From NCBI RefSeq assembly GCF_026460885.1, contig NZ_JAOVZW010000031.1, positions 23,969 to 87,968 on the forward strand: a stretch of DNA of 64,000 bases. The letters are read 5' to 3'. The translations under genes were made by a program, and so were the position numbers. Each line of letters begins with the position of its first letter. Position 1 is the first letter of the stretch. Below, one piece after another: positions 26,047 through 34,246 of this stretch. Source of the DNA: Chryseobacterium formosum. Lineage in GTDB: Bacteria; Bacteroidota; Bacteroidia; Flavobacteriales; Weeksellaceae. Below the pieces are notes generated by a model that had not been told where the DNA came from, made no database searches, and worked only from the letters and a program-made list of their open reading frames with translations.

Positions 26047-26529
26047 GTGAATCTAAACGCTCAAAAAAAATCACCTGCAAAATCTGCAAAACCAGCCACC
26101 GAAAAAGCATCAGCCAAACCTACCAAACAGGAAACCATGGATTGGATTGCTGAAAAAATGAAAGAAAAATTAGCAGGAAACAGAGTATTCATATCTTACT
26201 CAAATGGTGAATTTGTATACAGAAAACAAGTAGGTGTTTACAGCTGCAATACGACAATATATTTAAATAGAATTACTGGTTCGTCACCCGAATATTCTGA
26301 TGACTTTTTTATAAAAAGTTCAGTAATAAGTTTCTCAGATTGTGGCAAGGAATATGAGTTCAGAAATTCATCGTCGAACAATATCTCAATCGGAGGACCA
26401 AATTACAATGATTATGCAGACCCTTTTGAATTCAAGAATGATAACAGTTTGGTTGAAAGATTAAAGAAAGCTTTTGCAACTTTAATTGAATACAACTCAT
26501 CACAAAAAGGAGCTAATGAAAAGTTCTAA
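26047..26529 (+). CDS. Hypothetical exported protein whose signal peptide is frame-shifted off
   Basis: The visible frame begins with GTG at 26047 (VNLNAQKKSPAKSAKPATEK) and has 160 residues with a Lys/Ala/Pro-rich linker and a beta-rich end. An ATG at 25997 in another frame encodes MTKQLKFAVVLLVTIKA and then stops at 26048. Adding one base near 26045 would join it to NLNAQKK and give a normal signal peptide ending in NAQ. So the natural gene probably spans 25997-26529 and carries a one-base deletion, or the sequence has an error. Function unknown. A terminator follows. Confidence 0.6.
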   Translation: MNLNAQKKSPAKSAKPATEKASAKPTKQETMDWIAEKMKEKLAGNRVFISYSNGEFVYRKQVGVYSCNTTIYLNRITGSSPEYSDDFFIKSSVISFSDCGKEYEFRNSSSNNISIGGPNYNDYADPFEFKNDNSLVERLKKAFATLIEYNSSQKGANEKF

Positions 26530-26554
26530 TCGTTAAGATTTTTTTTGAAATAAC

Positions 26555-26583
26555 AAACCGCTCAATTCGCAGAGCGGTTTTTT
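26555..26583 (+). terminator. Hairpin terminator
   Basis: AAACCGCTC and GAGCGGTTT pair around AATTCGCA, followed by TTTT. It closes the transcript ending with the 26047-26529 gene. Confidence 0.85.
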
Positions 26584-26609
26584 GTTAATTTTATACTCAA
26601 CAATAAATT

Positions 26610-27200
26610 ATGGGTTATATAGAAACAAAAATTGACGAAGCATTTATTAACACTTTCCTGCTTCCAAGAGAAAAGGTAGTGACAGATTTTTTAATGGATG
26701 TGTTGAGTTCGAAATATCAATTCAGAGAAGATGATAAAAAGATAGAAGTAATCAGTTTGTATTATTACGCTGCCAATCCTTTGCCATTTTTATTTGCTTT
26801 GCCCAATTATGAATATTACGCTCCGGATAAAACCACACAGATCGCAGAATTGCATTTGAAAGATCATGCTTTGGAAGACTACTCCTATTTTGATATTCAG
26901 GAGTTGTGTAAAATGGTTTTGAATGAAAATAATATCGATTATTCAGCCTATCTCAATCTTGAAAATCATTTGGATTTTGCAAATTATTGGGAAAATCAAA
27001 ACGGTTTGGAAATTGACTTCATTAAAAACTGCTGGAAAACTGCAAAAGAAAATACCCGTTCAAAAATGATCGGATTTTTAGAATCATCAGACAACTCAGC
27101 CGGAACATTTGATTTAGATAATGGTTTTGAACTTCCATTTGAAGTAGAAATTGATGAATATTTAAAATCCAGAGGCTATCTGATTAATAAAGAAATTTAA
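26610..27200 (+). CDS. Hypothetical acidic protein (196 aa)
   Basis: No family recognised. It is an acidic cytosolic protein with alternating helical and aromatic stretches (SLYYYAANPLPFLFALPNYE; DYSAYLNLENHLDFANYWEN). The end DLDNGFELPFEVEIDEYLKSRGYLINK looks like a folded C-terminal motif. It begins 27 bp after a terminator, so it may have its own promoter, and it is followed by the 105-bp tandem repeat region. It is another candidate single-domain immunity protein by position and composition only. Confidence 0.68.
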   Translation: MGYIETKIDEAFINTFLLPREKVVTDFLMDVLSSKYQFREDDKKIEVISLYYYAANPLPFLFALPNYEYYAPDKTTQIAELHLKDHALEDYSYFDIQELCKMVLNENNIDYSAYLNLENHLDFANYWENQNGLEIDFIKNCWKTAKENTRSKMIGFLESSDNSAGTFDLDNGFELPFEVEIDEYLKSRGYLINKEI

Positions 27201-27213
27201 CTTGATAAAAATA

Positions 27214-27596
27214 ATTTTATATTGGTGCGATGTGATCTTATATTACAGCAACGTAGAGTAATATTCTTCCGTCATAAAACAATATTCTAGTGATGTAAAG
27301 TAATATTGTTGCAATATCATTTTATATTGGTACGATACAATTTTATATTATAGCAATGTGGAGTAATATTCTTCCGTTATAAAATAATATTCTTGTGACC
27401 TAGAGTCATATTCTTGCAATATTATTTTATATTGGCACGATACAATTTTATATTATAACAATATAGATTAATATTCTTCTTTTGTAAAACAATATTCTTA
27501 TGATGTATATTAATATTGTTGCAATGTCATTTCATATTTCTACGATGTAAATTTATATTACAGCAGTATAGATTCATATTCTTCTCTTGCAAAACT
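27214..27596. repeat. Nested tandem repeat: 105-bp units each made of five 21-bp subunits
   Basis: Three full 105-bp units start at 27214, 27319 and 27424 and a partial fourth at 27529. Each opens ATTTTATATTGG (fourth copy ATTTCATATTTC) and repeats the same internal order. Within a unit the sequence splits into five 21-mers of the loose pattern nnnTAATATTnTTnCnATnTA, giving about 18 copies in all. All frames contain stops across a unit, so it is unlikely to be coding now. It fills the gap between an unknown gene and the GH2 gene. Not a CRISPR: there are no spacers. Confidence 0.9.
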
Positions 27597-27814
27597 CCGT
27601 TTCCGCAGAATTGCGTCGTGTGATTTATATACCCCTCGCTCCTGCACCATCCTTTCGTGTAACTTCGTAAAACTAAAAGGTCTGTATTTTTTGAGCATTT
27701 TTAAATATTTCAATAAATCCCTTTCCAAACCTTTATTGAAGCACCGAAAGTGCAGGACAGTCAGCATCAAATTTAAGCTTAGCTTTATTTAAATCAAAAC
27801 TAACTTAAAGCCTC
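27597..27814. other. Spacer before the GH2 gene with hairpin repeat copy C
   Basis: Contains CCTCGCTCCTGCACCATCC and TTTCGTGTAACTTCGTAAAAC (27633-27670), similar to copy B at 25256-25300, and just before it CTCCGTTTCCGCAGAATTGC with TCGTGTGATT. No convincing gene is seen. A minus-strand open frame (27558-27770) runs into the tandem repeat and lacks coding character. Confidence 0.5.
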
Positions 27815-30226
27815 ATGAAAACAATTGCAACGCTGATCCTGGTTTGTATTTTTTATACGACATCGCTTTTCGGACAAAACAATACTAATAATGTGCGGAT
27901 CTCACAGCTGTTTAATTTCGGATGGAAATTTAAAGCAGGCGATATGCCCGATGCACAAAACATAAGTTTTAGCGATGCCGATTGGCGGCCATTGGATTTG
28001 CCTCACGATTTTCAGATTGAGCAGCCTTGGGATAAGAACGCAAGCAAAAACCGTGGATACAAAACCATGGGAATCGGTTGGTACAGAAAAATATTTAAAG
28101 CCGATGAAGCATGGAAAGGCAAAAGAGTTTTGCTTGATTTTGAAGGAATCATGTTGCACGGCGATGTCTGGATTAACGGAAAAAAAATTGGCGGTACCGA
28201 TTACGGGTATCTTGGTTTTGAAGCTGATATTGCTGAGTTTATTAAATACGATGCCGATAATGTAGTTGCCGTTCGCGCATCTACCGGTGAAAACGAAAAC
28301 TCCCGTTGGTACACAGGTGGAGGTCTTTTTCGGGATGTTCATCTGGTTGTAAAAGACAGTGTATCCATCGCACGTCACGGAATTTTCATTACAACTCCAA
28401 ACATTTCAAATCAAAATGCTGAGGTAAAAGTACAGGTCGAAGTCGCAGGTATTCAGAACAAGCAGTACGAACTCGAAATCAATACAAAAATATTTTCGCC
28501 TCAGGGCAAACAGGTAGCCGAAACCAAAACGCTGGCACCGAAAAAATCAAACCTTTTTGAAGTAGAGGTTGCTTTACCAAAGGTATCTGTTGCCAATCCT
28601 CAACTATGGAATTGTGAAACTCCAAATCTATACTCCGCAGAAGTGGAATTGGTTTTAAATAGCAAAGTGGTAGATAAACTGACCAAAAAATTTGGAATCC
28701 GTACGATTGAATTTTCCAAAGAATTCGGGATGAAACTAAATGGAAAAAAGGTCTTTTTGAAAGGCGTTGCCAATCATCACGATTTGGGTGCCGTAGGTGC
28801 CGCAGCCTATGAAACTTCCATTGCCCGAATGATGGATCAGCTGAAAGCTTTTGGTTTTAATCATATCCGGACTTCGCACAACCCGTATTCAGAATCATTT
28901 TTCGATATTGCGGATGAGAAAGGGATTTTGGTGGTGGATGAATTGTATGATAAATGGGGAAGCATCCGCGCATGGGCAGGTCGAAAACCCTGGAATGAAA
29001 TCTGGTACAGCAATATGAAGGAATGGATCAAACGCGACAGAAACCATCCGTCAGTCATCATGTGGAGTCTTGGAAATGAGTTGCAGTTTCAAGAAGAACG
29101 CTGGAATTTCCCGACAAGCGACTGGGGTGTTACTACATACCGCCTGATGGATGTGGTGGCAAAACGTTACGACCCAACCCGAAAAACAACCGTTGCAATG
29201 TATCCTGCGCGTGCTGGTGGCATTATCAAAGCAAATCCTGATTTTAAAATTGAAGCCAACATCATTCCGCCAGAATTGGCCACTGTAACAGAAGTCGCAA
29301 GTTTCAATTACGTCTGGGACGATTACCAGACCTATTTAAAACACGCTCCGAATATGATTATTTATCAAAGTGAGGCCGTAACCAATGAGTTGGCAGCACC
29401 CTACTTCGGTATGGACAGATATAAAATGGTAGGTTTAGCCTACTGGGGCGGTATAGAATATTGGGGAGAATCACAAGGCTGGCCGAGAAAAGGATGGAAC
29501 TATTCTTTTTTCAATCATTCAATGGAGACTTTTCCGCAGGCGTGGTTGACCAAAAGTATTTTTACAGACGAACCGGTAGTTCACATTGGAATTGTGGATA
29601 GCGAAGGCGAATCGAAAATGTGGAACGACCAGATTGTAGGTCAGAAAATAATATCAGCGCATTGGAACCGTCAGGAAAACGAAAAATACAATCTTTACAC
29701 CTACACTAACGCCGAAGAAGTGGAATTATTCATTAACGGGAAATCTTTGGGTTTACAAAAAAACAGTGATGAGTTTAGAAAAAGAAATACCATTTATTGG
29801 AAAGATATTCCCTACTCTTCTGGTACAATTACCGCTGTTGCTAAAACTGCAGGCAAGGAAGTTGCCCGTCACGAATTAAAAACTACAGGCAAAGCTGTTG
29901 TATTAAAAATTGAAACAGAAAACACAAACTGGAAAGCCGATGGTATGGATTTGCAATACGTGAAAGTCTACGCAATTGACAGTAAAGGAAACAGAGTTCT
30001 AACTGCAGCGGGCGAACTGACTTTTGAACTCAGCGGTGAGGCAAAATTAATAGCGCTTGATAATGGTGATCATTCAAGTGATGATTTATTCAGTGGCAAC
30101 AAAAAGACGATGTACAAAGGTTTTGCAATGGCGATTCTGCGTTCAGGACAAAAAGATAGTACTGTGAAATTGAAAATTACAGGAGCTGGTTTGAAGCAGG
30201 CTACGCAAACTTTTGTGACTAAGTAA
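27815..30226 (+). CDS. Secreted glycoside hydrolase family 2 enzyme (beta-galactosidase-like)
   Basis: 803 residues with a signal peptide (MKTIATLILVCIFYTTSLFGQ). In order: GH2 sugar-binding domain (about 40-190, WYRKIFKADEAWKGKRVLLD, FEGIMLHGDVWINGKKIGG), Ig-like domain, TIM barrel with SFNHIRTSHNP-type motif, acid/base Glu422 in MWSLGNE, and nucleophile Glu520 in IYQSEAV. A DUF4982-like segment and a bacterial Ig-like C-terminal domain (LKIETENTNWKADGMDLQYV) follow. It should cleave beta-linked galactosides or related glycans outside the cytoplasm; the exact substrate is open. It stands alone in the accessory array without SusC/D partners. Confidence 0.93.
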   Translation: MKTIATLILVCIFYTTSLFGQNNTNNVRISQLFNFGWKFKAGDMPDAQNISFSDADWRPLDLPHDFQIEQPWDKNASKNRGYKTMGIGWYRKIFKADEAWKGKRVLLDFEGIMLHGDVWINGKKIGGTDYGYLGFEADIAEFIKYDADNVVAVRASTGENENSRWYTGGGLFRDVHLVVKDSVSIARHGIFITTPNISNQNAEVKVQVEVAGIQNKQYELEINTKIFSPQGKQVAETKTLAPKKSNLFEVEVALPKVSVANPQLWNCETPNLYSAEVELVLNSKVVDKLTKKFGIRTIEFSKEFGMKLNGKKVFLKGVANHHDLGAVGAAAYETSIARMMDQLKAFGFNHIRTSHNPYSESFFDIADEKGILVVDELYDKWGSIRAWAGRKPWNEIWYSNMKEWIKRDRNHPSVIMWSLGNELQFQEERWNFPTSDWGVTTYRLMDVVAKRYDPTRKTTVAMYPARAGGIIKANPDFKIEANIIPPELATVTEVASFNYVWDDYQTYLKHAPNMIIYQSEAVTNELAAPYFGMDRYKMVGLAYWGGIEYWGESQGWPRKGWNYSFFNHSMETFPQAWLTKSIFTDEPVVHIGIVDSEGESKMWNDQIVGQKIISAHWNRQENEKYNLYTYTNAEEVELFINGKSLGLQKNSDEFRKRNTIYWKDIPYSSGTITAVAKTAGKEVARHELKTTGKAVVLKIETENTNWKADGMDLQYVKVYAIDSKGNRVLTAAGELTFELSGEAKLIALDNGDHSSDDLFSGNKKTMYKGFAMAILRSGQKDSTVKLKITGAGLKQATQTFVTK

Positions 30227-30261
30227 ACTTTAAATAAATTTAAAAAAAAGCACAACCCTAC

Positions 30262-30290
30262 AACCACACGATTTCATCGTGTGGTTTTTT
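30262..30290 (+). terminator. Terminator after the GH2 gene
   Basis: AACCACACGA and TCGTGTGGTT form a perfect 10-bp stem with a TTTCA loop, followed by a T-run. Confidence 0.88.
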
Positions 30291-30354
30291 GTTCAATCTT
30301 TTGAAGATTTGATTATTCATATCCTGTTACAAAAAATGGTTACCATAACCATTG

Positions 30355-30380
30355 CCGCACGATAAAATTGTGCGGTTTTT
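30355..30380 (+). terminator. Second hairpin terminator downstream of GH2
   Basis: CCGCAC and GTGCGG pair around GATAAAATT, followed by TTTTTT. No gene lies between it and the previous terminator, so it may be a left-over of a lost cassette. An inverted repeat AATGGTTA/TAACCATT sits just before it. Confidence 0.6.
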
Positions 30381-30482
30381 TCCATTTGCAGCAATTAATT
30401 TTCAAAATTAAACACTCAAAAACCAAAAGAAACATTTAATAATTATTAAATTTGAAATGCAGCATTTAATAATTATCAGAAT

Positions 30483-31088
30483 ATGAACAACACAAACATC
30501 CAAACTGTTTCCGCTTTTCTGCTGGCATTGATAACGTGGTTTTGCGTGATTCTTCAGTTTTACATTTCGCCTGATACTTTTACCAATGTCATCAGTTATT
30601 TTACTATTTTGTGTAATTCTTTAATAGCAATAAACCTTACATTTTCCGCTTTCTTCCCAAAAACCAAACTGGGGAATTTCTTTTCAACCTTATCAGTAAA
30701 AACTGCCATTGCATTGTATATTTTCATTGTTTTTGTGGTGTACAATACGGTATTACGAGGCATTTGGAAACCTGTCGGATGGCAATTGTTTTTAGATAAT
30801 ATGCTTCATGTTGCCATTCCTATTCTGTATATTTTGTATTGGTTATTTTTGGTTAATAAAGGCAAACTCAGCTGGAAGAACGGCTTTTACTGGCTGATCT
30901 TTCCCTTAATTTATCTTATTTATTCTCTCATTCGTGGTTCCATGGTTGGTTGGTATCCTTATCCTTTCTTGAATGTAGACAAATTGGGTTTTGGTCAGGT
31001 GATTGTTAATATTTTCATTATGCTCATTATATTTCTGGTAAGCGGATCTGCATTAATTGCCATCAATAATAAGTTTGAAAAAAAATAA
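30483..31088 (+). CDS. Pr6Pr-family six-helix membrane protein
   Basis: 201 residues with six membrane helices (about 8-28, 39-59, 74-94, 107-127, 138-155, 176-195). Conserved features are TWFCVILQFYI at the start, SYFTILCNSLIAINL, NTVLRGIWKP and RGSMVGWYPYPFLNV. These match the Pr6Pr family of uncharacterised membrane proteins. Function unknown. Within the array it is the only polytopic membrane protein that is intact. Confidence 0.85.
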   Translation: MNNTNIQTVSAFLLALITWFCVILQFYISPDTFTNVISYFTILCNSLIAINLTFSAFFPKTKLGNFFSTLSVKTAIALYIFIVFVVYNTVLRGIWKPVGWQLFLDNMLHVAIPILYILYWLFLVNKGKLSWKNGFYWLIFPLIYLIYSLIRGSMVGWYPYPFLNVDKLGFGQVIVNIFIMLIIFLVSGSALIAINNKFEKK

Positions 31089-31321
31089 GTCATTTGTACG
31101 TTTGTAGACGAACTCATTCAGTTCATAATAATAGTATTATGTTTCTGTGCTAAATGAAATGCCTTTGTTTATCTTTTTATAAAGAATTATTACAAAAAGC
31201 TTTGTCTTCCCTTGCGATTAAAAAACATAAAAATTTCAGACAGTCTCAATTATCAAATCAATTGAAATCTGCGTCATCAGCATCATCTGAGTTAAAATTA
31301 ATTTAAAATTAAATACACAAA

Positions 31322-31588
31322 ATGGCTAATAAAGATTTAGAAAAATACATTAAAGACATCGGAACGCCGAGAGATTACTCCGAAAGCAAATATCTGGTGT
31401 ATTTAGAACTGTATAAAGCTGATAAAAAATTAAAGAAACTCATCTCCGAGCATTGCAAAGTCATCAAAGAACTTGAATTCGGCTATTTGTGTGAAGCGCA
31501 TCTGCAGGCAATACCAGAAATTACGAGATCTTTATCATTAAAAAATCATGCGGTTTATCAAGTGGTAAGATTGGCGAAAATCTCTTGA
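31322..31588 (+). CDS. Small hypothetical helical protein (88 aa)
   Basis: Not recognised. It is a charged, Lys-rich, mostly helical protein (SKYLVYLELYKADKKLKKLI) with no signal or membrane segment. It has a good ATG start after an AT-rich leader and reads with codon use like its neighbours. It may be a complete small protein or the remnant of a larger one. Confidence 0.55.
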   Translation: MANKDLEKYIKDIGTPRDYSESKYLVYLELYKADKKLKKLISEHCKVIKELEFGYLCEAHLQAIPEITRSLSLKNHAVYQVVRLAKIS

Positions 31589-31762
31589 AATAAGTCAACA
31601 TCATTCAGCGTTATGTAATTGCGAATCAAATTGTTTTCATTGTCAATAAAGACTTTGCGTTCAAAAAGCAAAACATATATTTTTCAATTCCCAAAGCAGC
31701 CTTCTTATTTATAAACAAATTCCTAAGTTTACAAGTTCTTCCAACCTCAAAAAACTCCCACA

Positions 31763-32188
31763 ATGGAAAACAAAAAAGATGAACAAATTCTGGATAAAGG
31801 TCCATTCTATCACGGTACAAAAGCCGATTTGAAAATCGGAGATTTGCTCAGTGCAGGTTTCAACTCAAATTATCGTTCTGAAGTCATTATGAATCACATC
31901 TACTTTACAGCCTTACAAAACGGAGCCGGATTGGCTGCTGCATTGGCAGAAGGAGATGGTCATGATCGAATTTATATTGTAGAACCGACAGGAACATTTG
32001 AAAACGATCCCAACGTCACCGATAAAAAATTTCCGGGAAATCCTACCCGATCTTACCGAAGTACAGAACCTTTAAAAATTGTTGGCGAACTGAAAGATTG
32101 GATCAGACTCACCGATGAAGAACTCCAAAACTGGAGAGAAAGAATTGCAAAACTTCGTGAAAATCCGGATGCGGAAATAATTAATTAA
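31763..32188 (+). CDS. arr: Rifampin ADP-ribosyltransferase (Arr family)
   Basis: Arr enzymes transfer ADP-ribose from NAD+ to the C23 hydroxyl of rifampin and inactivate it. The 141 residues match the family nearly end to end: GPFYHGTKADLKIGDLLSAG, YRSEVIMNHIYFTALQNGAG, LAAALAEGDGHDRIYIVEPTG, DPNVTDKKFPGNPTRSYRS and LKIVGELKDWIR. The conserved His of FYHGTK and Asp of TDKKFPGNPT region are present, and the length is normal. It has single-gene spacing on both sides (over 170 bp). It is the one clear resistance-type gene of the window, embedded among immunity-like genes. Confidence 0.93.
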   Translation: MENKKDEQILDKGPFYHGTKADLKIGDLLSAGFNSNYRSEVIMNHIYFTALQNGAGLAAALAEGDGHDRIYIVEPTGTFENDPNVTDKKFPGNPTRSYRSTEPLKIVGELKDWIRLTDEELQNWRERIAKLRENPDAEIIN

Positions 32189-32360
32189 AAGTATCAAGTT
32201 TTAATTAATTGTTTAAATTATATCAAGTATTGTAATTATAAAAATAATTTTAGATCAATCTTTGAATTCTAAACTGCCAATACGCAAAACATTATTTGTA
32301 AGATATTTTCACAATACGTAGATTTGAATTTCTCCAATAATTCAAAAAAACTAATAACCA

Positions 32361-32921
32361 ATGGCAAACAGAGCATATTTATACAGTGCAAACAAAGAAC
32401 TAACCAAATTCCGTGATGTATCGGAATTCCCAAATGAAATTCCTTTATTCTATAAAATCATTTTGGGCTCTGAAACACAAATGTCTACTTCTAAAATATG
32501 GAACTTTGAACTTCCAATCGTCCTAATAGGAAATTTTAAAAATGGACTGAAGAAATTATACGATTTTTTAGAGTACCTCAAAACTCAGTCAGGTATTGAT
32601 ATAGAAACAATAACAGGATTCATACAGGAAACAAAAGATTTCTTTGAAAAATATCCGGAAAGAGAATTAGATCTGTTCTTTATGGAAGGAGGAGAAGTTT
32701 ATGACCTGGTGGGAGATATCTACCCTCTTGAGGAGCAAAATGAAGCACTCTACAACGAAATCATCTCAATCTCTAAAGATATAGATGAAATTCTTGAGAA
32801 AAAACCTGAAAATGTATTTGAATTTAATAACATATATTGGTTGCAAGAGATAAAAAATGATATCAATACATTGTCTGTATATTGGACGTATGTTTCCTAT
32901 TATTCATTCAATAAATCATAA
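32361..32921 (+). CDS. Hypothetical protein, immunity-like (186 aa)
   Basis: Starts MANRAYLYSANKELTKFRDV, an opening I associate with small uncharacterised Bacteroidota proteins found in toxin-immunity loci (possibly DUF7822), but I cannot confirm the family. It is acidic, helical in the second half (LEEQNEALYNEIISISKDID), and lacks a signal or membrane segment. It stands alone with leaders of 150-170 bp on both sides. Confidence 0.65.
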   Translation: MANRAYLYSANKELTKFRDVSEFPNEIPLFYKIILGSETQMSTSKIWNFELPIVLIGNFKNGLKKLYDFLEYLKTQSGIDIETITGFIQETKDFFEKYPERELDLFFMEGGEVYDLVGDIYPLEEQNEALYNEIISISKDIDEILEKKPENVFEFNNIYWLQEIKNDINTLSVYWTYVSYYSFNKS

Positions 32922-33068
32922 TTTTTATTGGTCGAAGATTCACTACATTCATTCATCTTTTTAATTTTCAGTAATGATACAGGTTTTATATTGTGATAAA
33001 TTGTCATTAATTTAATGCCAAATAATTACGAATAATTCAAATTACACATCTTAAAAAAACAAGAAATC

Positions 33069-34190
33069 ATGTCATTTTTCAAGAAACTTTTTGGAAGAAA
33101 AAATCAGCAGGAATCACAAACTTCTGAGGAAAGTTTACCTTGGATAGAGCCTACGGAAAATATATGGAATGTAAGACTGCTTGACTTGAGACCTATCAGT
33201 CAGCAAATGTTTTCAACATCTCAAAGTCAGCAAATGGCTACTAACGCTGTATCTTATGGTACAGAAGATGGAAGATCCTTTTATAACCAAAGACCTAAAA
33301 ACACCAGAATAATAAAATCTAATTTATGGTTTCCTATTGATGGTTCTTTAGCTCCGGGAGTATTATTTAAACCGGAGACAATGGAACATAAATGGGGTAT
33401 TTATTTTGACGGAGAATATTTGATTTTTATCCGTAGCTGGCTAAGGGAGGTTTTTGTAATTGCTAAAACTTCTCAAAAACATGATCATCTAATTATCGAA
33501 AATATAATTGGAGAATTCACAGAAGGAGAAACAGAAGCTTTTACAAATTCTTTTCTAAATTTTCTTCTTATCAGTCATTCTCTTGAAGAAACTATACCCG
33601 CACCTTTGCCTAAAGAACTCATCTCTAATACAAGAAGTGCAGGACTTTGGGCATTTTCAAGTTACGGAAATATGGCACACATCGGAATTTTCGAAGAAAA
33701 CTTTATCATTCCGCCAAGAGGAAAGCTCCGTTCCCATTCTTTGCTACACATTGCGGTTGCACAATCGCACATACAAGAAATTGAAAATCAAATCAATAAT
33801 CGAGTAAACATCAATTCTTTGGCAGGCGATGGTTTGGCAACTTTACATTGGGCAATTGCACCGGAAAATACTGAATCATTGCTAAAACTATTAGAATTAG
33901 GAGCAGACCCAAATATAAGAACGACTCAAGGAGCAACCCCAATCATGAACGCAGCTCAGTCTAATAAAATAGAACATCTAAAAGCACTATTGAAATCCGG
34001 AGCATTAGTAAATGCTAAAGACGACAGAGGATTTACCGCATTACACAGAGCATCTGAAATGGGACGTAAAGAAATAGTGGAATTGCTTTTGGAAAACGGA
34101 GCTGATAAAAATATTGAAGCTGAAGGACACACAGCTTTAACATTAGCAAAAGCAAGAGAAAAACAACAAATCGTTGAGCTATTAAGTTAA
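33069..34190 (+). CDS. Ankyrin-repeat protein with unknown N-terminal domain
   Basis: 373 residues. The first 230 form a beta-rich domain I do not recognise (WIEPTENIWNVRLLDLRPIS; WGIYFDGEYLIFIRSWLREVF). From about 225 on there are four to five ankyrin repeats with good consensus: TLHWAIAPENTESLLKLLEL, PIMNAAQSNKIEHLKALLKS, and ALHRASEMGRKEIVELLLEN. The pattern N-terminal domain plus ankyrins is common for immunity proteins. The next gene, also ankyrin-bearing, starts 57 bp downstream, so both could share a transcript. Confidence 0.78.
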   Translation: MSFFKKLFGRKNQQESQTSEESLPWIEPTENIWNVRLLDLRPISQQMFSTSQSQQMATNAVSYGTEDGRSFYNQRPKNTRIIKSNLWFPIDGSLAPGVLFKPETMEHKWGIYFDGEYLIFIRSWLREVFVIAKTSQKHDHLIIENIIGEFTEGETEAFTNSFLNFLLISHSLEETIPAPLPKELISNTRSAGLWAFSSYGNMAHIGIFEENFIIPPRGKLRSHSLLHIAVAQSHIQEIENQINNRVNINSLAGDGLATLHWAIAPENTESLLKLLELGADPNIRTTQGATPIMNAAQSNKIEHLKALLKSGALVNAKDDRGFTALHRASEMGRKEIVELLLENGADKNIEAEGHTALTLAKAREKQQIVELLS

Positions 34191-34246
34191 TGGCTTCTAC
34201 AATTGGCTTTGAAAGAAATAAAAAAGTTTTTAATTAACAATTTTAA

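Noticed and set aside
27214..27596. Possible CRISPR array
   Set aside because: The 21-bp units follow one another without spacers, are degenerate, and no cas genes are present.
27558..27770. 70-codon minus-strand frame before the GH2 gene
   Set aside because: It ends inside the tandem repeat and its sequence lacks coding character.
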